64,000 nt of DNA. Origin: Seriola aureovittata (lineage: Eukaryota > Chordata > Actinopteri > Carangiformes > Carangidae). A program made the position numbers and the translations under genes. Under the pieces are notes generated by a model that saw only the letters and a program-made list of their open reading frames with translations, searched no databases and was not told the DNA's origin. Numbering within the stretch: the stretch's first letter is position 1; every line of letters begins with the position of its first letter. The stretch spans positions 9,809,694 through 9,873,693 of the forward strand of contig NC_079369.1 of assembly GCF_021018895.1 (NCBI RefSeq). The letters are read 5' to 3'. Positions 38,721 to 48,849 of this stretch are shown here, one piece after another.

Positions 38721-41700
38721 TGACATGTAGATTAATGTGCCAGTCATTGAAAAACTGGATGTAAAAAATGTAGTGCAACGGGTCATTCAACCACGGTCCA
38801 AACTTTGGCTACAGTGCGTCCACACCCCATTACACCACAACAGTGCAATGTAATTAAACAACGGTCAGCTTCAGTGTTTTATGATGCATATTGTAAGTTT
38901 AGTGAAAAAATTATAGTAATTATGGTAATATAATAAAATGTTGGCATCTTCTAGACTTTCATATACTGCGATTTGTGAGCAATGCAACCTGTGCAGCCAG
39001 GATTCAGTAATATTGCAGATGTCCGTAGTTTATGTGATGTCACTATTTGTGAGCTTGTGGCTTAATGATTGTTTGATGCAAGTGCAGATCGATGTGAGAA
39101 TGAGACACACATGTGCTTCCCTCCTGGAAACCTGAATGAAAACGTGAAATTAACAGTTTTTTTTTTTTAATCCAATAGAGAAGCACTCTGATTATTGTGA
39201 ATTATTATTTGTATGTAGGATCTTGGTTTATTAACTTTGACTGACTTTTTGAGTAAGTATGTAAGTTGGAAAAACAATGGTGTAAGATGATAGTGAATAA
39301 ATAATTATACAGAAATCTTGTGAAGAAGATTGGATGTAAAATTAATCTCTTAGTAATAGATCAAAGTATTGGATTTCATAAGGAAAAACTGGACAGAAAT
39401 AAATAGATACAGAAAGAAAGAAAGAAAAATAGCATTGCAAGTCTTCCCAAAATCTATGATTCCGCATTAAATTGTTCTTTCCTGACCCAGTCTTGAGAGA
39501 AGTGCTTTTCATAAAGAACAGCGTTTCTATTTGGGAAATGCTATTCTACAGCGCCATCTGGTGGCCTTTACATAAAAGCCAAAAATCCTAACTGGGTCAC
39601 AGTTGACACAGAGAGAGACGGCTCCACTTGGTTTTTAACTGCATACACAATGCCGAGTGGAGCAAGTGAGTTTATCAGTGTTGTGGAAACCGTGTGACTG
39701 GGTGCGCTTGTTTGCCTGACGGTTCAGTTGGACATGTGGCTGTACGAATGCGGAAATGCGTGACAGGAATTACTGGACCTGATGCTGCCTTTACGTGCTG
39801 TTGGAAATACAATGAATGCAAATGAACATGAGCGACCAAAGTTTCAAGGATGTGCCCTACAGCAGCCCACAGACAGAAAGAGAGTGAAAGAGCACTTAAG
39901 TCTATTGGTTAATGACATGTAGGCCTATATTATAGGCTATATAAATACATGTTCCCTCACTGTAACTTTTCGTTCAAACTTGAATTATTTCTATAACAAA
40001 ACCCCAAAAACTAATACTGGTTTAAAACTAGTGGCCTGGATGTGATTGTAATTTCTAAATTCTGATTTCAAGTCAGTTACAACTTGTATTGCCTGGTTGT
40101 TTAATTGGGTGGCGACTGATGGCAAACTGATCAATAAAGAAAGACTGCCTCCATGAAATAAAATGTAGGCTCTTGTTGAAATATTGTTGTATCACTTTAG
40201 AAAATCTAGAGCCATCATAGTGACTGTCACATGCAGGCGTATAGTTTTAGTAATTTCAGTATAGTCTTTTTCAGAAGCCCTCTGTTACATGCAGCAGGAT
40301 TTTCGTCGGCTTTTCCCAATTCCCTTTTCTTGCATGTTTCCTCTCCCTTAATTGTCACCTATCTGGTAGAAAGTAACCTGCCGGTGGGAAGAAATATGTG
40401 CAAACTAATCCACTCTAGGCCCTGAGGCATAAATGAGCTGTGGATCACTTGTGTGGATTCGTTCTCCCCCAGTTCTTCCCATTCTTTGTGCATTAAGAGA
40501 GAACACAGAATACAAAAGGCATGTTGATTATATCTTCACCTAGAGCCACAGAAACAACAAATTCACTGCCTTTAGTTTTACTGTTTGTCTTAACCGACAG
40601 TGAACGTATCAGATGTGCAGTATAGGAGGAAAAATGTTTATATTTCTATGGTAAAATATTTACCATTAACTGACAATGACACGCCAGTGACGATGTAGAA
40701 TCCTGCATTTTCCAGCCTCAGTGTTGTTAATCTTCCTGGTTCATAGTCTGGACTGTAGTTGGGAAGCAGGGGGGAACTTCGGTCTTGAGGAGTCTAGTAT
40801 TTATTTACTGACAAACATCCTAAAGTGCACATGCATCACAGTGCTACATTCACAGCTACACTGCTAATTAAATAGCTAACTCTCTGCTCCAGTCGCTAGC
40901 TTAACCGCTCTCTCTTTCTCGCCTGCTATGTAAACAAACCACGTACGTAGCTTTTCCTAAAAGGAGCTGCTTTACTCCTGTAACAATATTCTGTATCAAA
41001 CTTCTCTAACTCGCTTCAGATCTTGCACAGAGATGAGAAATCAGTGTAAATTGCTCTCAAAACTGGGACATTTGCCTGCAACTGCTGCCTCTTAGGGCTT
41101 AATAAGCAAGTTTAGTTTTCCACACACGTCTGCGCTTGCGCATGATGCATGCGATGTCATTACGGATCTAAGAACGGAAGCTGAGTCAAGGACAGTTTGA
41201 CAAGCACACTTTGATTATCTCTAACCTAATCACCAATGCGCAAACGATCAGCTAGGTACAACAGCTGGAAGTCAAGCTAGTTTGCAGGGGCAAAACCCCG
41301 CTGCCACAGGTGGGCAGTCAGGTACATGATGGATGCAAACAGACAGGACGCTGTTGTGAGGTCAGACGTAAAGAGAGACATCGCTTCCACTTCAATATGT
41401 CTTAATTGATGTCTATTTTTGGCTTTAACTTGGGCTACAATTGTAGTCAACGGATCAACTTTACAAGCGGCAGTTTTCTCTACTTCACACTTCGTCCGCT
41501 TCACAACAATAACACTTCCTGTCTCTAGGTCACATGTCGCTAAACTAACCAATCAGAGGCGAGGAGGATTTGGACTGAGGTAAATAATAAATATTAGAAT
41601 GACTATTAGCTCATATTATCCTTAAAGTCCAAGTCCATTATGGTTAAGAGGCCTTGCAACAAAACATGGAGAAATGTTACTCAAATCCACTCTTTTCTTT

Positions 41701-41752
41701 CATTTGAAAAAGCACAACAGCGCAACTTAACACACAATAAATGTGAAAACTG
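38721..41752. other. Intergenic region between glis1 and dio1, left part
   Basis: About 3 kb of AT-rich sequence with no supported gene. An (AGAA)n-like run is at about 39412-39428. Short open frames (for example 41277-41552 minus) have no recognisable features. Shared regulation of the divergent glis1 and dio1 genes would sit here, but no specific element is evident. Confidence 0.6.
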
Positions 41753-42734
41753 TAAACTCTCTGAGCACTTAATTAGGAACACCTGCTTATTCATGCAATT
41801 ATCCAATCAGCCAATAATGCATAGAATCATGCAGATACAGGCAGGAGCTTCAGTTTTCATGCACAACAATCTCTAGAGTTTGCTCGGAATGGTGTGAAAA
41901 ATAAAAAACATCCAATAAGCAAGATGGAAACACCTTGTTGATGAGAGAGGCCAGAGGTGAATGTTCAGACTGGTTAGCGCCGACACAAAGGCTATGGTAA
42001 CTCAGATAATCACTGAATTAACAGAATGCACAACATCTTGAACCTTGAGGTGGATGGGCTACAACAACAAAAGACCACGTCGGGTTTCACCTGTCAGTCA
42101 AGAACAGAAATCTGAGGCTGCAGTGGGCACAGGCTCACCAAAACTGGACAGTTGAAGACTGGAAAATTTAGCCTAGTCTGATGAATCTGAATTTCTCACT
42201 GAGGCAGAAGACAGTCGTTAACAGCATGAATCCATGGACTTAACCTGCCTTGTGTCAACAGTCCAGGCTGCTGGTGGTGGTGTAATGATGTAGGGAATGC
42301 TTTCTTGCCACACTTTGGGCTCATTAATACCAATCAATCATGGTTTGAATACCACACACAATTTGAGTACTGTTACTGACCATGTGCATCACTTAATGGC
42401 CACAATTTACCATCGTCCTTTGGCTATTTCCTGCAGGATAATGCATCATGTCACAAAGGAAAAGTTGTCTCAAACTGGTTTCACGAACATGACAGTGAGT
42501 TCAGTTCAGTGCACTTCAGTGACCTTCCCAGTCATCAGATCTGAATCTGGTGACTGAGGACATTCATGCTGCCAATCTACAGATTGGCAGCATGAATGTG
42601 CAGCTGACAGATCTGCAAAAATGATGTGATGCAGTCATGTTAACATGGACCAGAATCTCAAAGGAATCTTTTTCAACTTGTGGCAAAGGGAGACCTTACC
42701 CGTCCCGTTCTTAATAAAGTGCTCAGTAAATTTA
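41753..42734 (+). mobile_element. Decayed Tc1/mariner-type DNA transposon
   Basis: Both ends carry imperfect terminal inverted repeats: the left TAAACTCTCTGAGCACTTAA matches the reverse complement of the right end GCTCAGTAAATTTA preceded by TTAATAAAGT, each abutting TA. Internally, remnants of a Tc1-type transposase frame can be followed on the plus strand (words like CAGCATGAATCCATGGACTT, CTTGTGTCAACAGTCCAGGC, TGATAATGC-like catalytic-region sequence). They are broken by stops, frameshifts and deletions. At about 0.98 kb it is shorter than a full element of this kind (about 1.5 kb). It is non-functional. The short open frame at 42297-42557 is a shifted relic. Confidence 0.85.
42561..42598. 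repeat. Perfect 18-bp inverted repeat (hairpin)
   Basis: CATTCATGCTGCCAATCT is followed after two bases by its exact reverse complement. The right arm (GCAGCATGAATG) belongs to the Tc1-type transposase remnant, so the left arm appears to be a local inverted duplication inside the dead element. Confidence 0.95.
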
Positions 42735-43039
42735 TATGGTCTACATTCCCTGACTTCTGAAAATTCATTTGATGTTCATTACATCACGGATGACCATGAT
42801 GGGGTGGTGAGACCATGACGCAGTCTAACAGCCCTATAACAGAAAATGTTAACAAATTTCTACATTAAAATACACACATAATTAAATCACAGTCATGGGA
42901 TACATGTGCCAGATTTTATTATTTTATTATTAAGTAATTTATGAGAAAGCAACTGCAAAGCAGAGAGGCAGAGAGCTGATTTAAAGAGACCGTCTTGCAA
43001 TGTGATCACTCCAGCTGCCATGACCGTCAACATGTTGAC

Positions 43040-43215
43040 GTTCAGTACTCAGAAGTTATTATGACATTATTACAACATTTTTACATAACTACTAAATAGT
43101 CATTACTACATCATTACTACATTATTACATGAGCATTCAGTAGTTATTACTACATTATTGAATGAATACTCAGTTATTGCTACATTATTACATGAGGACT
43201 AAGTACTCATGGATA
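43040..43215. repeat. Degenerate tandem 'TTACTACATTATTAC' repeat
   Basis: Several diverged copies of an approximately 15-45 base unit, made of ATTACTACATTATTACATGAG and GTAGTTATTACT-like words, follow each other. This type of array occurs widely in teleost intergenic DNA. It is non-coding and lies about 0.5 kb upstream of dio1. Confidence 0.5.
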
Positions 43216-43639
43216 GGACCACACCCAACTTTGAACTCTGTCTTAATTTTTATGTCAACTGCACACCTGTTAAGTTTCGTTTCTGTATTGTGCAGGTTGT
43301 CCACAGACAGAAACCCTTGAAGATGCGAGTATAAGTATAAGAGAAAAAAAACTCCCAAAGTTTGCATAGGAAGCGCAATCTGAGAGACTCTGGGTGCTCA
43401 GGCGACACATGGAGCTGATTAACTTCTGGTGAAAGACTGTTCTTGAAAATGTAATGCCATTTTTACTTTTGCCAGGGAAGCTGATGATGCTCTGTGTGGT
43501 ATATGGCTATTTCTCTTCCTAAAGGGATTTCCAAATGTACAGTACTGGGAGGTCAGGGAGGACGTAGGAAAGGATCGAGGAGACATTTCTAGGAAACGGA
43601 ACACATAGTCACTTTGCTGGGCAACTAAAGCGCTCGACA

Positions 43640-43803
43640 AAAGTATTTTTGCAGTATAGAAAGTACGAGCTCACGGAAAGGCCTTGAAGGCAGCTGTTAT
43701 CAAACATGAGCCGAGTGGGCGGTAACCGACATGTTTAACAATCAAATGACAGTTTTGCCAGAGAGGCAAGGAGAGAACGGGACTTCACCATCAAGGAGCA
43801 AGT
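43640..43803 (+). promoter_or_regulatory. dio1: Candidate dio1 promoter/5' leader with upstream ORFs
   Basis: A TATAGAAAG word at about 43654 could be a TATA element giving a leader of roughly 120 nt; an alternative TATAAG pair lies farther upstream at about 43330. Two upstream ATGs precede the dio1 start. One opens a 10-codon frame at 43706-43738. The other, at 43731, opens a 69-codon frame that runs past and out of frame with the dio1 ATG (to 43940). Whether both are in the mature leader depends on the real start site, which sequence alone cannot settle. Confidence 0.35.
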
Positions 43804-44140
43804 ATGTTTCTGCAAAAACTGCTGCTCTATTTTTCGACAGCATGCGTGTTTTGCTACATGATAGCACTCAATATCATAGTCAGGATTATGCATTTTGTTT
43901 CACCAAGCCTCACAAAGAAGCAAATCCTCAGAATGGGTGAAAAAATCACCATGACCCAGAATCCCAACTTTAAGTATGAAGATTGGGGACCGACGTTTAA
44001 ATCATTCAAATTCATCAAAACCGCATCTCTGCACATGTGGCTGTCCCTCGGACAAGAAGCGTTTGTGGGAGAAGAAGCTCCGGACTCACCTGTTGTCACC
44101 ATGGACGGAGATAAAACAAGTGTTTGCAAGTTCTTGAAAG
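43804..44140 (+). CDS. dio1: dio1 exon 1
   Basis: Encodes residues 1-112 plus the first base of Asp113: the membrane anchor, the conserved linker TQNPNFKYEDWGPTF, and the EAPDSPVVTMDG segment before the active site. The donor is AAAG followed by GTGCGT. The frame remains open through the 83-nt intron, so simple ORF calling over-extends this exon to 44244 and misses the true junction. Confidence 0.96.
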
Positions 44141-45630
44141 GTGCGTCTTGTAGATTCACGTTTTCCTGCTTCGGTCCACTAGTATCTTATGATCCTAAAT
44201 CTAAGCTTTATTTTTCTCGGCAGACAACAGACCGCTGGTGCTGAGTTTTGGAAGTTGCACCTGACCCCCGTTTATGTACAAACTTGATGAGTTCAAGCAA
44301 CTCGTCAAGGACTTCAGCGATGTGGCTGACTTTCTGGTGGTCTACATCGCCGAGGCACATTCAACAGGTGAGTGGAAGTCACCAGGTGAAGTCATTATAA
44401 TCATGATTTTTATCGGAGGAGAAACAGTAGTAAAAATCTAAAATCTCTAAAGTGAAAGTCAAGACGGGAAGAAAGAAAACAAACTTTATTTATAAGGACT
44501 TTCCTGAAAGTGCACATTTGACAAGAATAAACTCTTGAAAGTTTTGGAAATGGATGTGTTAAAAGTACCCTGAAATATACAGTATAATCTACATGTGTCA
44601 TGGGCCTTCAGCTCTTTACATCCCCATTAAATTCAAAATGCATCAGTTTATGCTTTTAAAATTTCCAAGAATAAATCACTTGTTAAAATGAGTTAAAAGT
44701 CTTCTCTTGACTCATATCATCATATTTTACCAAAACAGTCTGATGTTGAGTGTTTGAGTTCACAAAAAAAAGTTAAAAAAAATTCACTATAGAAAACAGT
44801 CCCTGAAATCTGCGACCAGGCAGTAACATTACCATGTTCTGGGCTGCATTCACCTTTATAAAACCACTTTAACTCTCGATGCAGGAATGTTCTTATGCAA
44901 CAACCATTGAACAGAATGTATTATACACACCTCAACTTTGATTTACTACCCTCAGTGTTACTCCAGTGAAATCACATTCTTTATCTCTGTCTCAGATGGT
45001 TGGGCCTTTACCAACAACATTGACATCAACCGCCACCGGAGCTTGGAGGACAGGCTGTCTGCAGCACAAATCCTGGTTCAAAAGGAGCCCCTGTGTCCGG
45101 TGGTTGTGGATGAAATGAATGATGTCACTGCCATAAAGTATGGCGCTTTGCCCGAGAGGCTTTATGTGCTACAGGCTGGGAAAGTCGTCTACAAGGTGAG
45201 AACTGTGCACCACTGACACCAAGACAAATTCTTGCACTTTCATTTTATGTGCTCCTGATTGATAAGTTTCCAGGAAAAATGACAGGAAATTCCTTTCACT
45301 CCACTCTTTGCTCTTCTCATGCAAGAAGTAAGAACAGCGTTATGGGGCTATAGTCACTGCACTGAGCCTACTCACGCTATCGCGTGGGGAGGAGCAGTAA
45401 AAGAAACAGACGCAGTACTCAAATTCTTGGCATGAAGCCAGTCTCGTGTTAGACGTGCCAGAAAAGTTTCTGGTATCATATCTTGATTTATTTTTTATGA
45501 TTCTAACAAAACCAAAAATCAAAATCAAAATGTTCGTTAACATTCCTCGCTCTGTGTTCCCTAGGGGGGCATGGGGCCTTGGGGCTACAATCCAATGGAA
45601 GTGCGTTCATTCCTGGAGAAGATGAAATAA
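43804..45630 (+). CDS. dio1: Type 1 iodothyronine deiodinase (selenoprotein), complete
   Basis: DIO1 is a membrane-anchored selenoenzyme that removes iodine from thyroxine (outer ring, giving T3) and from reverse T3 or sulfated iodothyronines. Four exons (43804-44140, 44224-44367, 44996-45195, 45565-45630) join in phase to 248 residues. Residues about 10-32 form the N-terminal membrane anchor. The thioredoxin-like domain holds SCT-Sec-PPF with Sec126 encoded by TGA at 44262-44264, and the family's two key histidines at 158 (EAHST) and 174 (NRHRS). The end is SFLEKMK. The first Met gives the usual N-terminus and length. A SECIS element lies in the 3' UTR. Residue 128 is Pro, not the mammalian Ser. 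D2 and D3 are unlikely given SFGSCT-Sec-PPF, the overall length and linkage. Confidence 0.97.
44224..44367 (+). CDS. dio1: dio1 exon 2 with selenocysteine codon
   Basis: Acceptor TTTCTCGGCAG, donor ACAG followed by GTGAGT. Contains the active site; the TGA at 44262-44264 sits between ACC (Thr) and CCC (Pro) in the same frame that continues through Leu-Asp-Glu-Phe to the catalytic-region His158. A reading that treats TGA as stop truncates the protein at 125 residues and loses the catalytic core. Confidence 0.96.
44996..45195 (+). CDS. dio1: dio1 exon 3
   Basis: Begins AT to complete Asp161, continues GWAFTNN, includes His174 in INRHRS and the VVVDEMND and ALPERLYVL blocks typical of deiodinases, and ends VVYK before GTGAGA. 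Length (200 nt) keeps the frame. Confidence 0.96.
45565..45630 (+). CDS. dio1: dio1 exon 4 (terminal coding)
   Basis: Acceptor TTCCCTAG, then GGMGPWGYNP, the strongly conserved deiodinase C-terminal motif, ending SFLEKMK and TAA at 45628-45630. Confidence 0.96.
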   Translation, partial: GGMGPWGYNPMEVRSFLEKMK

Positions 45631-45970
45631 GAAGATTGTTAATTCAAGTCAAGGCATGTAGCAATCATCTAACCAGTCTTATAATGGACGGAGATCTCTG
45701 TGTTCAGTAGGGAATGGGAAGGGTGGAGGGGTGTTAACATTTTACATCAACACGATATATTACTGATCCTTTCCTTTCTTTTTTTTTTACACCACTCAAT
45801 ACACTGCCACATCTACATGTGGTTCTATAGCTGTTCTCCATTTCTCATATGAACCAGTGCATGAGTAGATAAATATTGCAACCCCTCCAAACATGCACTA
45901 ACAATGCCTCCAGACTCTCCTGCACCCTGAAAACTGACCTCAGCTGTCGACCCCTGGCCTTGAACTCACG

Positions 45971-46043
45971 TCTCAGTGTTTCTTAGTGACGACTACAGAT
46001 TAAACCACAGGCTTCTGTAGCCAGATGAAATGAAACACAGAGA
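45971..46043 (+). promoter_or_regulatory. dio1: SECIS element of dio1
   Basis: A stem-loop in the 3' UTR, about 340 bases after the stop, fits the eukaryotic selenocysteine insertion signal. Helix I pairs GTGTTTC (45976-45982) with GAAACAC (46032-46038), and beyond one A-A mismatch TCTC (45971-45974) pairs with GAGA (46040-46043). The non-Watson-Crick quartet is GTGA (45986-45989) opposite GA (46024-46025). Helix II includes CTACAGA (45993-45999) with TCTGTAG (46014-46020). The apical loop carries AAA at 46002-46004, 12 nt from the quartet, as expected. It recruits SBP2 and the selenocysteine elongation factor. Confidence 0.93.
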
Positions 46044-46395
46044 GATGGTCAACTCAGAGTTTGTGTTTGAGGTATCATAACATACAGGAGATGTTGTGTG
46101 TCTCTATGTGTTTGTGTGTGTATTTTTTTCACTTAAGTTGTCTTAATTCTAAAGTTTGCTTGAAGTTTAAAGACAAATCCTGAAGATTGAAGTCAGTGAA
46201 AGCATTTTTTTCCATGATATATGTCTATAAATGCTCCAAGGTAATTCAACAGGAGGCTGCTTTTCTACATGATGATTACAGTGCAAACCTCTGGTAACTG
46301 TAGTTTGATAAAAGATCACTTAAAGTAGGTTTTCTTTGAATGACTGGACACATTTAATGTACAATAAGCTCTGTCTACAACAAGTCTTGTATCAG

Positions 46396-46401
46396 AATAA
46401 A
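46396..46401 (+). terminator. dio1: Probable dio1 polyadenylation signal
   Basis: AATAAA about 770 bases after the stop codon and 350 bases after the SECIS, followed within 25 bases by GT-rich sequence (CACTGTGGTTT). This gives a 3' UTR that includes the SECIS. A later AATAAA at about 47342 is an alternative. Confidence 0.5.
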
Positions 46402-46419
46402 TTTGCTTTTCACTGTGGT

Positions 46420-48583
46420 TTCATTCAGGAATGTTTGAATTTTAATATACTAAAAAAACAAACTGTCTTATGTTGGCTAGATTATCATCCATCTCATTAT
46501 GTTCATGAATGATCCAAATTGTTGCTTTCACAGTAAATAATTAAAATGAGAAGCATCAGAACTGTGTGTAAGCTATTGTTTGCCACACATCTGTAGTTAG
46601 TGGTAGTCGCTGTGATTAATCCTCTCTCCCCCCCGACCCATTCAGACAGAACAAGATTGTCTGCGAAGCTACAGAGGTCTTCATATGTAGATCATGGTTC
46701 TTCACAGAAATTGGCTGCAGGTCTTTAATGTTGACACACACACGGCAGTCTCCCACCATGTGAGGATCTGACTGTTGTTTGCTGTCTGGTCTGGATGTGA
46801 TAGACGGTAAACATACTGTACTGTATGTCTGTTCTGCAAGTTCAACGAAGCCACTGCGCACACGTACATGCATGTGAGTTGTGTAGTGTGGCATGAGTTA
46901 ATACCTAACTGTGTCACCTTTGCACACGGATTGATTTTGGCTTGGATTATGTGTGGAGAAAATGTCACTCTCACTACAAAACTGCTTCTGTGTTAATTTA
47001 ATTCTTCGAAAGTGTTACATAACAGTGTGTCTGTCTGTCTCTCTAAGTCTGTGGAAGTGGTGAATGAGCACAAAATGGCCCGAACTGTATTGAAAATGGA
47101 AAGTACTGCTGATTGCTACACTCAATGAGATTAATTTCTCTAATTTCCCTCAAGGGAAGACTAATTAGACTCCCAACTGTTTGACAGTATTTTTATAATC
47201 TGATTCATTGGCCCTTCTCTTGTCTTTGTTAAAGTTTTTGCTGCTTCTTCTCCACATTAACAGCACATTAATATTACATTTGCTCATGTATTTGGGTACA
47301 TTTTAATGTTAGTTCTCCTATAATATTTTAATGATCCAAGCAATAAAACAGCAGCATTGACACAAATGTGTGCCTTGGCTTTTTTGACTTGTGTAAAACT
47401 GACTATAAAAGTAAACCCTGCTGAAAAAAAAAAAAAGTCATATGTTAATACCATAGCTCATGGTTACAAGTTTACTGCATGGATATGGCAGTGAACAAAG
47501 TAGTTTTGTGTCGCTAAGCTTTCATAACATTAACTGTGTGGATCTGAAGTTGGAGAGGTTTGGCTCCTGCCCAGCCAGGCCACATCCTGTGGAGACCAGC
47601 CAGCAGCAGTTCAGCCTCGTTTCCTATTGTTAGACAGGAACCAGAACACAGCAAGTTCCTCCCAACCATCTACTTTTCTTAAGATTTACGTCTGAATCAT
47701 AAAATAAAAGCCGAAGTCTTAATGTACAGCAAGTTCAGGGAGTGTAAATGTTGTATCGACTGCTTATGTAGTCCACCAGAGGGCAATGTGAAGCCATTTT
47801 TTCTCCAAAAGGAGAAGAGACATGAAAAACATGAGGCTGTTTTTCATTCTGACCATTCCTATACTTTGGAGTGATCCCTCCTAAGTCAGTCATTTTATTT
47901 CTGCCTATTTTTATGCATTGGCTGCACCATGTTAAATCTGTGGTTTATTATCTTGATCAGACTTACCATCAAGACAAGATACTCATTATCTAAAGGAAGT
48001 GGACCTTTCATAGTAAAAGTTTCTTTTCTTTATGAAAGGCAGATTACAGTCAGAGTACCGATTTAGGACACTTTATATTGGCTGTTCTGTTAGGATTAAT
48101 AATCTGGATTTGAGCAAAGACAAAAAAGGGGAATAGGAGCACAATGAGTGAGGCATATTATTGGGACTATAACTTTAGTATGGATTTTCATTGTCCATTT
48201 TGTCAGGTCTATTTGGGGATTTTACATTTACTTCCAATAACAAGACAAGAACAGTCTATTAAAATCCCAACATGGTGGACATACTGTATAGTCTAAGTAT
48301 GCTAACTGTATCTAATTTAATCATGGACAAATCCAAAAAGCAAACCTGTGTCCTCAACACAGATCTCAGATTGTCATATAAATACTTAAGTTTCAAAGAG
48401 TTAAACTATTCAATATTTCACAAATAATCCATACAAAAATTAGAAAAAAGTCCCCAAAAAAAGGAAAGAAATGTCTGTAAAACATTTCTTTTGTCCTATC
48501 ACATTGATCAACGTGTGATCCGTCAGATTTAACCTCCAGGTTGGGAACCAGTGTCCCTTTCTGTATCCTTTCTGGTGTCACAG
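46420..48583. other. Intergenic region after dio1
   Basis: About 2.2 kb with no recognised gene. Short TG-rich patches, poly-A runs and AT-rich sequence. The small minus-strand frames near 46616-46974 have no supporting features. Confidence 0.6.
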
Positions 48584-48709
48584 CAAGTTCAGGCCAACCT
48601 GCAGAGGGTTTCCTCTGCCAAAGACTCCACTCACGCTCCAGGATTTCCTCCGATTGGTTTGGCGGCTGTGGACTACAGCACCCTCTGGCTCCCCCACAGG
48701 GATTACTGA
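48584..48709 (+). other. Possible terminal exon of an unidentified gene, or relic
   Basis: A pyrimidine-rich tract ending GGTGTCACAG at 48583 looks like a good acceptor. It is followed by a 41-codon frame (QVQANLQRVSSAKD...APGFPPIGLAAVDYSTLW...HRDY) that ends in TGA at 48707-48709. A second plus-strand frame across the same bases is also open, to 48789 (ending CYRLVYQEKERL). I recognise neither, and no partner exons were found. GC content is higher than in the flanks. It may be a leftover of one of the genes that separate DIO1 from SSBP3 in other vertebrates, or simply chance. Confidence 0.2.
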
Positions 48710-48849
48710 GTGAAGATATAAGTGATCTGATGAGGCCGGTGCTTCCTGCCTGCTACAGGCTGGTGTATCAGGAAAAGGAGAGACTGTGACTGTGATGTTA
48801 ACTGCTGGCTGCATGCAGATACAGTCTGTATATTTTTTAGATGGATCCT

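Noticed and set aside
44108..44244. Exon 1 of dio1 extended through intron 1 to a stop at 44244
   Set aside because: The extension crosses a clear GT...AG intron (44141-44223). Its peptide loses deiodinase similarity, while splicing restores the exact active-site sequence and numbering.
44262..44264. TGA as a true stop, making dio1 a pseudogene
   Set aside because: The codon is at the family's selenocysteine position, the downstream frame is conserved to the C-terminus, and a good SECIS is present.
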